A stretch of 12,270 nt of DNA from an uncultured Coriobacteriaceae bacterium (lineage in GTDB: Bacteria; Actinomycetota; Coriobacteriia; Coriobacteriales; Eggerthellaceae): the NCBI GenBank assembly GCA_902767025.1, contig CACXFZ010000118.1:1-12270 (forward strand). Direction: 5' to 3'. The notes below the pieces were generated by a model. That model ran no database searches and was not told where the DNA came from. It saw nothing but the letters and a program-made list of their open reading frames with translations. Below are positions 6,759 through 12,270 of the stretch, one piece after another (position 1 is the stretch's first letter; each line of letters starts with the position of its first letter). The position numbers and the translations under genes were made by a program.

Positions 6759-7340
6759 ATGTCAAGCCTTTTCCCACAGAGCCGCGATGAGGCACCGCGC
6801 GCGACGTACGAGCTGCGCATGCCCGTGTATTTCGTCGGGTTCATGGGGGCCGGCAAGACCACGCTCACGCGCAAGCTCGCCCGCATGCTCGGGCTGGCGT
6901 CCGCCGATATCGACCGCTCGATCGAGCGGGAGACGGGTGCCACGATCAAGCAGCTGTTCGCGCAGATGACCGAAGAGGAGTTCCGTGAGCTCGAGGCCGG
7001 CAAGCTCGAGCAGTTCGCTGCCGGCGAGCCCCTGTTCATCTCGTGCGGCGGCGGACTGATCGAAGGGGAGCGGTCTCGCGCCATCATCAAGGACACCGGG
7101 TTCTGCGTGCACATGTTCGTGTCGGCCGACGAAAGCGCCAGCCGCATCTCGAACCACGCAACACGGCCCTTCTTCGAAACGATGGATTCGGTGCGCACGG
7201 TGAACACCCGCCGCGCGCCTTTGTACGAGATGGTGGCCGATGCCACCGTGGACACCACGGGCAAGAGCCCCAACGAGGTTGCGTCGGAAGTGCGTGACCT
7301 GCTGCTGAAGGAAGGTGTGCTATGTCGGCGACCAGGGTAG
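6759..7340 (+). CDS. aroK: Shikimate kinase
   Basis: 193-residue P-loop kinase phosphorylating shikimate at the 3-hydroxyl with ATP. The Walker A loop GFMGAGKT lies at 27-34 with Lys33. ADIDRSIE at 49-56 carries the acidic Mg/shikimate residues (Asp50, Asp52). EFRELE matches the shikimate-binding FRxxE segment, SCGGG matches the glycine-rich shikimate/Walker B region, and RRAPLYEMVADATVDT is the typical C-terminal RxPLY element. There are about 20 extra residues before the first strand. The start at 6759 is preferred because AGGGGG lies nine bases upstream; ATG at 6819 (MPVYFVGFMG) would give a more usual family length but has little ribosome binding site. The gene overlaps aroB by 19 nt, implying translational coupling. 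Confidence 0.95.
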   Translation: MSSLFPQSRDEAPRATYELRMPVYFVGFMGAGKTTLTRKLARMLGLASADIDRSIERETGATIKQLFAQMTEEEFRELEAGKLEQFAAGEPLFISCGGGLIEGERSRAIIKDTGFCVHMFVSADESASRISNHATRPFFETMDSVRTVNTRRAPLYEMVADATVDTTGKSPNEVASEVRDLLLKEGVLCRRPG

Positions 7341-8434
7341 TCGTGAACCTGCCGGACCAGCGCTCCTACGATGTGCGCATCGGCCCGCGCGTGCTCGATG
7401 GCTTGGGGCGCAAGGTGCGCGAACTGCTGCCGTCATGCTCGCATGTGGCGGTGATCGGCGACGCGAACGTGGCGCCGCTCTACGGCGCGCGCGCGAAAGA
7501 GGCGTTGAACCAGGAGGGCCTGTCCGTTACCGAGATCACGGTGCCGGCAGGCGAGGACAGCAAGTCGCTTGCGGTGCTCGCGGAAATCTGGCAGGCGCTT
7601 GCATCCAAGAAGCTGGACCGGTCGTGCTGCATCGTGTCGCTGGGCGGCGGCGTGGCAAGCGATCTGGCGGGGTTCGCAGCCGCGGCCTACCTGCGCGGCG
7701 TGGCATGCATCCATGTGCCCACATCGCTGTTGGCGATGGTCGACGCGTCCGTGGGTGGCAAGACCGGCGTGAACCTGCCGGCGGGCAAGAACCTGGTGGG
7801 GGCGTTCAAGCAGCCGGCGTACGTGTGCGCTGACACGGCGACGCTTGCCACCCTGCCCGAGCGCGAGTGGACCTGCGGCTGGGCGGAGGTGGCCAAGACC
7901 GCCGTGCTCGATTCCGACGAGTTCTTCTTCTGGCTCGATGGGGCGTCCGCGCAGCTGCGCGCCCATGACGACGATGCGGTGCGCGAGGCCATCACGCGCT
8001 GTGTGGTGTTCAAGGCCGACGTGGTGGCACGCGACGAGGAAGAGACGCAGGACGTGCGGGCGTGCCTGAACCTGGGACACACGCTGGGCCATGCGCTCGA
8101 GGCGTGCACGGGCTACGGCACCTGCTCGCACGGGGAGGCGGTTGCCGAAGGCATGCGGTTCGCCGCACGGCTGAGCGCCGCGGTTGCGGGGGCCTCCCTG
8201 GAATTCGTGCAGGCCCAAGACGAACTGCTGGACAAGCTGGGGTTGGAACCGCTGCCGTTTTCGGTTCCGCCCCGGGAACTGCTCGATTGCATGCATGGCG
8301 ACAAGAAGGCCCACGACGGCCAGATCCTCTTCGTGCTTCCCACCGACATCGGTTCGTGGGAGGTGCGTCCCGTCGCCGACGACGTGGTGCTCGAGCACTT
8401 GGATGCCTGGGCGCGCAGCAAGGAGCAGGCATGA
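7322..8434 (+). CDS. aroB: 3-dehydroquinate synthase
   Basis: 370-residue NAD- and metal-dependent enzyme converting DAHP to 3-dehydroquinate, the second step from primary metabolites and the first ring-forming step. NAD-binding SLGGGVASDLAGFAA lies at 106-120. PTSLLAMVDASVGGKTGVN at 133-151 is the family core. The metal ligands are visible: Glu189 in GWAEVAKTAVL, His253 in NLGHTLGHALE and His270 in SHGEAVAEG. A DKK motif follows near residue 320. Length is normal. AAGGAAGG lies a few bases upstream of the ATG, inside the end of aroK. The stop overlaps the peptidase start as ATGA. No 3-dehydroquinate dehydratase gene follows, so the next pathway step is encoded elsewhere. Confidence 0.98.
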   Translation: MSATRVVVNLPDQRSYDVRIGPRVLDGLGRKVRELLPSCSHVAVIGDANVAPLYGARAKEALNQEGLSVTEITVPAGEDSKSLAVLAEIWQALASKKLDRSCCIVSLGGGVASDLAGFAAAAYLRGVACIHVPTSLLAMVDASVGGKTGVNLPAGKNLVGAFKQPAYVCADTATLATLPEREWTCGWAEVAKTAVLDSDEFFFWLDGASAQLRAHDDDAVREAITRCVVFKADVVARDEEETQDVRACLNLGHTLGHALEACTGYGTCSHGEAVAEGMRFAARLSAAVAGASLEFVQAQDELLDKLGLEPLPFSVPPRELLDCMHGDKKAHDGQILFVLPTDIGSWEVRPVADDVVLEHLDAWARSKEQA

Positions 8435-9594
8435 GCGCGGGCACGGTGCACGAAGCGCGTGCAGCCCGGGTGAAAGACGCGTTGGCGCAGCAGGGCCTGG
8501 ACGTGCTGTGCATCCGAGACACGTCGAACATCGCGTGGCTTACCGGCTTCGAGCATGTCTTCGATGCAGAGCGCGCACATGCCCTGGCAGTGCCTGCCGT
8601 GGGCCCCTGCGTGCTGCACACCGATTCGCGCTACGCGTCTGCTGCCACGGGCGCTGCCCGGGAGACGACGGTGGTCGTGGACGCTGCGCGCGACGGGCAG
8701 GGAAGGCCCAAGACGCATGCTGCGTGGCTGGTCGAGCACGTGTGCAACGATGGGCGCTTCGGCGGGATCGACCGCCCTGTGCGCGTGGGCATCGAGGACA
8801 CGATCGAGCTGGGCGAGTTTCGCAAGCTCGAAGGCGAGGCCAAGGATGCTGCGCGCGCCATCGAGCTGGTGGAGACCACCGACGTGGTGCTGGGTCTGCG
8901 CACGGTCAAGGACGACGAAGAGGTGCGCAGGCTGCAGGCGGCGCAATCCATCGCCGACGCGGCTTTCGAGCACATCGTGGGCTTCATCCGCCCCGGCATG
9001 ACCGAGCGCCAGGTGCAGCTCGAGCTGGACACCTTCATGCTGGCCCATGGTGCCGAGGGCTTGGCGTTTCCCTCCATCGTGGCCACGGGTGCCAACGGCG
9101 CCAACCCGCATGCGCAGCCGGGCGACGTGCTCCTGGAAGCGGGGCAGTGCATGGTCATGGATTTCGGCGTGGTTGCGAACGGGTACTGCAGCGACGTGAC
9201 GCGCATGGTGTTTCTAGGCGAGCCCGACGAGCGCATGCGCGCGGCTTACGACGTGCTGCGCCAGGCCAACGAGCAAGTGCAGGCGATGCTGAAGCCGGGC
9301 GTGACGGGCAGGCAGGCGCACGAGCTGGCAGAGCGCATCCTGGCCGACGGCGGCTTCGCCGGCAAGATGGGCCATGGCTTGGGCCATGGGGTGGGGTGCG
9401 AGGTGCACGAGGACCCGGTGCTTGCCCCGCGCAACGACCAGCCCCTGTGCGCGGGCAACGTGGTCACCGTGGAGCCGGGCATCTACCTGGAAGGCGAGTT
9501 CGGCATGCGCCTGGAAGACTGCGGCGTCATCACCGACGACGGCTATCGTCCCTTCAGCACCATCCCGCACGACATGGTTGTCCTGCCGTTCTGA
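8431..9594 (+). CDS. pepP: M24 family Xaa-Pro aminopeptidase
   Basis: 387-residue cytosolic metallopeptidase that removes an N-terminal residue preceding proline. The N-terminal creatinase-like domain spans about 1-165, and the pita-bread catalytic domain the rest. All five metal ligands are visible: Asp244 (MVMDFG), Asp255 (CSDVTRM), His319 (GHGLGHGVG), Glu348 (VTVEPGIY) and Glu362 (MRLEDCG). The flanking His227 (NPHAQPGD) and His326 (EVHED) match the substrate histidines. The start at 8431 overlaps the aroB stop and has AGGAG five bases upstream; the frame extends back into aroB only as shadow sequence. It is the last gene before efp, a pairing also seen in Firmicutes. The final codons (Leu-Pro-Phe-stop) lie inside a perfect hairpin. 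The exact subtype (PepP or YqhT-like) is not resolved. Confidence 0.92.
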   Translation: MSAGTVHEARAARVKDALAQQGLDVLCIRDTSNIAWLTGFEHVFDAERAHALAVPAVGPCVLHTDSRYASAATGAARETTVVVDAARDGQGRPKTHAAWLVEHVCNDGRFGGIDRPVRVGIEDTIELGEFRKLEGEAKDAARAIELVETTDVVLGLRTVKDDEEVRRLQAAQSIADAAFEHIVGFIRPGMTERQVQLELDTFMLAHGAEGLAFPSIVATGANGANPHAQPGDVLLEAGQCMVMDFGVVANGYCSDVTRMVFLGEPDERMRAAYDVLRQANEQVQAMLKPGVTGRQAHELAERILADGGFAGKMGHGLGHGVGCEVHEDPVLAPRNDQPLCAGNVVTVEPGIYLEGEFGMRLEDCGVITDDGYRPFSTIPHDMVVLPF

Positions 9595-9603
9595 CGAACG
9601 GCA
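9584..9603 (+). terminator. Perfect hairpin over the peptidase stop codon
   Basis: TGCCGTTC (9584-9591) pairs fully with GAACGGCA (9596-9603); the loop TGAC contains the stop codon TGA. No T-run follows. A near-identical hairpin (CCGTTC, stop, GAACGG) covers the queA stop, and both are followed within seven bases of their ends by the same foldback repeat. A 3'-end processing, stabilising or termination role is inferred. Confidence 0.55.
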
Positions 9604-9610
9604 GCCAGGC

Positions 9611-9727
9611 CGACGCTGCGAGTGCTCCAGACACCCCGCCCTCGCCCTTGTTTTTCGCGCGTCGCGCACCAAAGTGCGCTCGGTGGAAAGGCGGGCGAAT
9701 TCGGGGCACCTGGGGCCCTCTCGATGA
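9611..9727 (+). repeat. Foldback 3'-end element, copy 1
   Basis: About 117 nt, matching the inverse of 10728-10843 at about 87% by eye with one indel. Nested stems run through the whole unit: 9619-9622/9720-9723, 9624-9630/9710-9716, 9634-9638/9702-9706, 9642-9647/9693-9698, 9652-9658/9683-9689 and the apical 9664-9669/9674-9679 with loop CAAA, 35 pairs in all. Between the copies most stem differences are pair-preserving (for example T-G to C-G and G-T to G-C in the 9652-9658 stem). The unit starts 16 nt after the peptidase stop. No coding capacity is seen. A small non-autonomous mobile element, a REP-like repeat or a structured 3' UTR are all possible. Confidence 0.8.
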
Positions 9728-9895
9728 ACGTCGGCCATCTACGGCTCTCCGCCTCTTGCGGACCTGCTGGGGAGGGCCGATCGGCGGCCCTTTCGGGCCT
9801 GCCCTAAAGGCAAGGGGATTGAAGGGAAGATCTGCGTCGCATGGGAAGTGTGAAGGTTTCTGCAAGCCTGGGGCGTGCTTGATTGTGAAGTGGTC
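9728..9895. other. Gap between the foldback element and the efp promoter
   Basis: No gene is recognised. The stretch holds a GC-rich hairpin at 9773-9791 listed separately and an alternative small stem GGCCC-TTTC-GGGCC at 9787-9800. Short open frames on both strands lack family resemblance and ribosome binding sites. Confidence 0.5.
9773..9791 (+). terminator. Possible terminator hairpin upstream of efp
   Basis: AGGGCCG (9773-9779) pairs with CGGCCCT (9785-9791) around ATCGG and is followed only by TTC. The stem is strong but the T-run is almost absent. It could end transcripts of the aro-pepP operon before the efp promoter. Confidence 0.35.
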
Positions 9896-9916
9896 TATAC
9901 TGGTGCGGTTGCAACC
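9896..9916 (+). promoter_or_regulatory. Candidate efp promoter and start-site palindrome
   Basis: TATACT at 9896-9901 is a good -10 box; the predicted start is near 9908, leaving a leader of about 27 nt. No -35 at normal spacing is convincing (TTGATT at 9879 is only 11 bp away). A perfect 10-base palindrome GGTTGCAACC (9907-9916) covers the predicted start and could be an operator. Confidence 0.45.
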
Positions 9917-9934
9917 AACCAGGAGGATCGAACA

Positions 9935-10495
9935 ATGGCTATCTCTACGGCAGATTTCAAGAACGGCATTTGCATCGAATACAACGACAAGCTGTGGACC
10001 ATCGTAGAATTCCAGCATGTCAAGCCCGGCAAGGGCGGCGCATTCGTGCGTACCAAGCTGCGCGACGTGCGCACCGGCCGTCAGGTCGAGTACACCTTCA
10101 ACAGCGGCACCAAGTTCGACTCGGTGCGCCTGGAGTCGAAGAAGATGCAGTACCTGTACAACGACGGCACCGACTACTACTTCATGGACAACAACACCTA
10201 CGAGCAGATGAGCGTCGCCGCCGACGTCGTGGGCGAGATCTCGCAGTGGCTCAAGGAAAATGACGAGGCCACGCTGAACTACGCGGGCGAAGAGCTCATC
10301 AGCGTCGAGCCGCAGATGTTCGTCGAGCTCGAGATCACCGAGACCGACCCCGGCTTCAAGGGCGACACCGTTCAGGGTGGCACCAAGCCGGCCGTTCTGG
10401 AGACGGGCGCGACCGTGCAGGTTCCGATGTACATCAACGTCGGCGAAGTCGTGCAGGTCGACACCCGCGACGGCCGTTTCGTCAAGCGCGTCTAA
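9935..10495 (+). CDS. efp: Elongation factor P
   Basis: 186-residue translation factor that binds between the P and E sites and relieves stalling at consecutive prolines. It begins MAISTADFKNGICIEYNDKL and has the three-domain KOW/OB/OB layout. The loop contacting peptidyl-tRNA reads HVKPGKGGAFVR, with Lys33 at the position modified in many bacteria. The signature EITETDPGFKGDTVQGGTKP is intact, as is the C-terminal VDTRDGRFVKRV. AGGAGG lies eight bases upstream of the ATG at 9935; a longer in-frame start at 9875 is upstream of the promoter box and not supported. No modification gene (epmA, ymfI, earP) is seen in the window. It has its own candidate promoter and a strong terminator. Confidence 0.98.
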   Translation: MAISTADFKNGICIEYNDKLWTIVEFQHVKPGKGGAFVRTKLRDVRTGRQVEYTFNSGTKFDSVRLESKKMQYLYNDGTDYYFMDNNTYEQMSVAADVVGEISQWLKENDEATLNYAGEELISVEPQMFVELEITETDPGFKGDTVQGGTKPAVLETGATVQVPMYINVGEVVQVDTRDGRFVKRV

Positions 10496-10519
10496 CCGAC
10501 CCCGCACATCCGATCAAGC

Positions 10520-10551
10520 CAAGCCCCCGCCCCTCGCGACGGGGGCTTGTT
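10520..10551 (+). terminator. Intrinsic-type terminator of efp
   Basis: CAAGCCCCCG (10520-10529) pairs perfectly with CGGGGGCTTG (10540-10549) around a 10-base loop, followed by a short TTC. It starts 24 bases after the efp stop. The T-run is weak, but stem strength and position make it the best terminator in the window. Confidence 0.7.
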
Positions 10552-10552
10552 C

Positions 10553-10727
10553 ATGCCGGCCCCGATGCCTCGATACATAGGTGGTCGAAGCGTCAGCTGA
10601 GTTCGCCCAGCATGTCGGCAGCGGAATCCTGCAGGTGGTCGAAGAGCCAGGGAAAGCCGCATACGGACGAGCCGCAGCCCCAAGCCCGGCGGGGATCGTT
10701 GCGCTGAAACCCACAGGTCCATCAGAG
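10553..10727. other. Convergent gap between efp and the queA 3' end
   Basis: No gene is assigned. A direct repeat AGGTGGTCGAAG occurs at 10579-10590 and 10633-10644, 54 bp apart. On the minus strand a frame without an ATG runs from 10721 to 10593 (42 residues plus stop) and ends WLFDHLQDSAADMLGELS, which looks more protein-like than its surroundings. The repeat falls in that frame, so FDHL is encoded twice, once before and once after the stop. It may be a decayed gene end or part of a longer repeat. Confidence 0.4.
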
Positions 10728-10843
10728 TCAGCGAGAGGGCTCCAGGTGCCCCGAATTCGCCCGCCTTTCCGCCGAGCGCACTCTGTACGCAATGTGCGGA
10801 AAACAAGGGTGAAGGCGGGGTGACTGAAGCACTCGCAGCGTCG
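10728..10843 (-). repeat. Foldback 3'-end element, copy 2
   Basis: Read on the minus strand this unit begins CGACGCTGCGAG, 17 nt past the queA stop, and ends at CTCGCTGA, matching copy 1 (9611-9727) base for base over most of its length. The nested fold is kept: GCGAG/CTCGC (one pair longer than copy 1), GCTTCAG/CTGGAGC, CCCCG/CGGGG, TCACCC/GGGCGA (one mismatch), TTTCCGC/GCGGAAA and the apex GCGTAC-AGA-GTGCGC. Its orientation relative to queA equals that of copy 1 relative to the peptidase gene. Confidence 0.8.
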
Positions 10844-10849
10844 AGCATG

Positions 10850-10872
10850 CCGCCGTTCGTCTAGAACGGCGG
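10850..10872 (-). terminator. Perfect hairpin over the queA stop codon
   Basis: On the minus strand CCGCCGTTC pairs with GAACGGCGG around the loop TAGAC, which contains the stop TAG. Nine pairs are perfect. The core CCGTTC/GAACGG and stop-in-loop layout equal those of the peptidase gene; both proteins therefore end in Pro-Phe. No T-run follows. Confidence 0.55.
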
Positions 10873-12270
10873 AAGGAAAAGCATCGCGTCGCCGAAGCTC
10901 AGGAAACGGTAGTTGTTGTCCAGGGCGTGCTGGTAGGCGCTCATGACGATGTCGCGCGAGCTGAAGGCGCTCACCAGCATCATCAGCGTGGAGCGGGGCA
11001 CGTGGAAGTTCGTGACCAGGCCGTCCACCACATGGAAGGTGCTGCCGGGGAGCAGGAACAGCGACGTCGACGCGTTCGTGCGGGCCCGCAGCTCGTTCGC
11101 CTGCGCATCCCAGGCGCTCTCCAGGCTGCGCACGCTGGTGGTGCCCACGGCGATGACGCGTCCCCCTTGCTCGTGTGCGCTGTTGCATGCGTCCACCACG
11201 CGCTGCGGAACCGTGTAGGTTTCCGTGTGCATGTCGTGGTCGGCGGGGCGCTCCTCCTCCACGATGCGGAAGGTGTCGATGCCCACCTGCAGCTCGACGG
11301 TTTCCCATGCCGCGCCCTTTGCCCGCACGGCCTCGATCAGCTCGGGCGTGAAGTGCAGCCCGGCCGTGGGCGCGGCCGCCGAGTTCTCGTGGGTGCTGTA
11401 CACCGTCTGGTACATCTCGTCGTCGCCGGCGTAACCCTTGATGTAGGGCGGCAGTGGCATCTTGCCCACGCGATGGAACGCCTCGTCCAGCGACGGCAGC
11501 GGCGTGGTCAGCCGTGCCACGCGCTCGCCCTTGCCGTCGTGGGCGAAGTCCACGATCTCGGCGCTGAGCACCGGGTTTTGGGGGTCGGTTCCGAAGTCGA
11601 CGATGGCGCCGGGTTTCAGCCGCTTGCCCGGGCGCACGAGCACCTCCCACAGCGCGCTGTGCGCCGTGTGCTCTTCGCGCCCCAGCACCTCGCGCAGCAG
11701 GAACACCTCCGCCACGCCGCCGGTGGCGCGCTTGGCGCCGATCAGCCGTGCCGGCATCACGCGCGTTTCGTTGGCGACGAGCACATCGCCAGGGCGGATG
11801 TAGTCCAGGATGTCGCGAAAGATCCGGTCGTCCATCGCGCCGCTTGCGCGGTCGACCACCAGCATCTTGCACTCGTCGCGCACCGGCCAGGGTTCCTGGG
11901 CGATGCGCTCCTCGGGCAATGCGTAGTCGAAATCGGCCGTGCGCAAGTCGGCCGCGGGTGCTTCCCGTGCGGCAGTGCCCATCTCGGCCCTCATCGCTGC
12001 TCGGGCGTCGTCTCTCATGCGGCGTTTCTGCGCCTGCTTGGCATCGTATGCTGCCTGGCGCGCGGCCTTTTCCTGCCGCAGCTTTGCTTCGCGCTGCTCG
12101 CGTTCGACGCGTTGCGCCTCCTTGCGCGCCCTGCGCTCCTCGCGCTCCTGGTCCGCCTCGGCCTTCGAGTACAGGCAACCGCAGTAGTTCTGCCGGTACA
12201 TGCCCAGCTCGCGGCTGCGGATGGTGGCGGTGGGGTAGTAGGGCCGGAAGTCGTGCCAGATGCAGGCCAG
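10861..12270 (-). CDS. queA: QueH-QueA fusion: epoxyqueuosine reductase C-terminus joined to tRNA preQ1 ribosyltransferase-isomerase (partial)
   Basis: The minus-strand frame is open from the window edge for 469 residues, so the N terminus is missing. Visible residues 1-36 end in LGMYRQNYCGCLYS, the conserved C-terminal end of QueH (DUF208), which reduces epoxyqueuosine to queuosine on tRNA. About 70 very charged Glu/Arg/Lys/Ala residues follow, probably a helical linker. From about residue 109 a full QueA begins (TADFDYALPEERIAQEP), the enzyme that transfers the ribosyl part of SAM to preQ1-tRNA to form epoxyqueuosine. QueA marks include NETRVMPARL, PTAGLHFT, DMHTETYTV, GTTSVRSLES, TNFHVPRSTLMML and FLSFGDAM. 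The frame thus joins consecutive steps, with the later enzyme first. ATG at 11982 (MGTAAREAP) with GAGGG just upstream could also give separate QueA. The gene converges on efp. Confidence 0.88.
   Translation of the reverse strand: MACIWHDFRPYYPTATIRSRELGMYRQNYCGCLYSKAEADQEREERRARKEAQRVEREQREAKLRQEKAARQAAYDAKQAQKRRMRDDARAAMRAEMGTAAREAPAADLRTADFDYALPEERIAQEPWPVRDECKMLVVDRASGAMDDRIFRDILDYIRPGDVLVANETRVMPARLIGAKRATGGVAEVFLLREVLGREEHTAHSALWEVLVRPGKRLKPGAIVDFGTDPQNPVLSAEIVDFAHDGKGERVARLTTPLPSLDEAFHRVGKMPLPPYIKGYAGDDEMYQTVYSTHENSAAAPTAGLHFTPELIEAVRAKGAAWETVELQVGIDTFRIVEEERPADHDMHTETYTVPQRVVDACNSAHEQGGRVIAVGTTSVRSLESAWDAQANELRARTNASTSLFLLPGSTFHVVDGLVTNFHVPRSTLMMLVSAFSSRDIVMSAYQHALDNNYRFLSFGDAMLFLPPF

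Noticed and set aside
5123..7273. 716-codon open frame on the minus strand
   Set aside because: It lies opposite aroC, aroK and the AroE-family gene, whose protein motifs are unmistakable; its translation is Arg/His/Ala-rich low-complexity typical of the antisense frame of GC-rich genes.
8062..8430. Longer N-terminus for the Xaa-Pro aminopeptidase
   Set aside because: The added part is out-of-frame aroB sequence; ATG at 8431 has AGGAG and the family-typical length.
9879..9884. TTGATT as a -35 box for efp
   Set aside because: Only 11 bp from TATACT, too short for a working promoter.
9875..9934. Longer N-terminus for EF-P
   Set aside because: It would start upstream of the candidate promoter box; ATG at 9935 follows AGGAGG and matches EF-P N-termini.
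9611..10843. Inverted copies as ends of a transposon carrying efp
   Set aside because: The copies face each other and flank efp, but each is a complete foldback unit attached to a gene end, efp is an essential-type gene in normal context, and no transposase or target duplication is seen.
10514..12178. 554-codon minus-strand frame overlapping queA in another frame
   Set aside because: Shadow of queA; the QueH/QueA motifs are all in the other frame.
1..12270. CRISPR array, tRNA or rRNA genes, phage or toxin-antitoxin genes
   Set aside because: No regularly spaced repeats, no tRNA cloverleaf with TTCRA arm, no rRNA-like stretches and no mobile-element proteins were recognised.

Overview
The window is GC-rich chromosomal DNA with dense, mostly same-strand housekeeping genes. 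Protein content, gene order and frequent ATGA start/stop overlaps point to a high-GC Gram-positive of the Coriobacteriia (Eggerthella/Gordonibacter/Slackia-like). That placement is inferred from gene content and style, not from a database match.

Layout on the + strand: the 3' part of alaS (alanyl-tRNA synthetase, 5' end outside the window); a 310-bp gap with folded DNA; ruvX (YqgF, Holliday-junction/pre-rRNA nuclease family); mltG (membrane-anchored endolytic transglycosylase); a YqeG-type HAD phosphatase; a shikimate-dehydrogenase-family protein that lacks the usual catalytic Lys/Asp; aroC; aroK; aroB; an M24 Xaa-Pro aminopeptidase; a 340-bp gap; and efp (elongation factor P). On the - strand, converging on efp, is a long frame that runs off the right edge. 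It carries the C-terminal end of QueH (epoxyqueuosine reductase), a charged linker and a complete QueA, so it looks like a fusion of the last two enzymes of queuosine synthesis.

From ruvX to the peptidase the genes are almost contiguous (gaps of about 20 bp or less, or overlaps, except 64 bp before aroC), so they probably form one or two operons. An extended -10 promoter overlapping the aroE-family stop could start aroCKB-pepP separately. aroB, aroK and aroC cover the first, fifth and last steps of the shikimate/chorismate pathway; aroQ/aroD, aroA and aroF/G must lie elsewhere. pepP next to efp repeats a neighbourhood also seen in Firmicutes.

The least ordinary feature is non-coding. A ~117-nt imperfect foldback element occurs just after the stop of the peptidase gene (+ strand) and, in the same orientation relative to its gene, just after the stop of queA (- strand). 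By eye the copies are about 87% identical, and most differences within stems keep base pairing. A third, more diverged but colinear relative follows alaS. In each case a short perfect or near-perfect hairpin lies on or next to the stop codon. I read this as a repeated, structured 3'-end element; its function is unknown.
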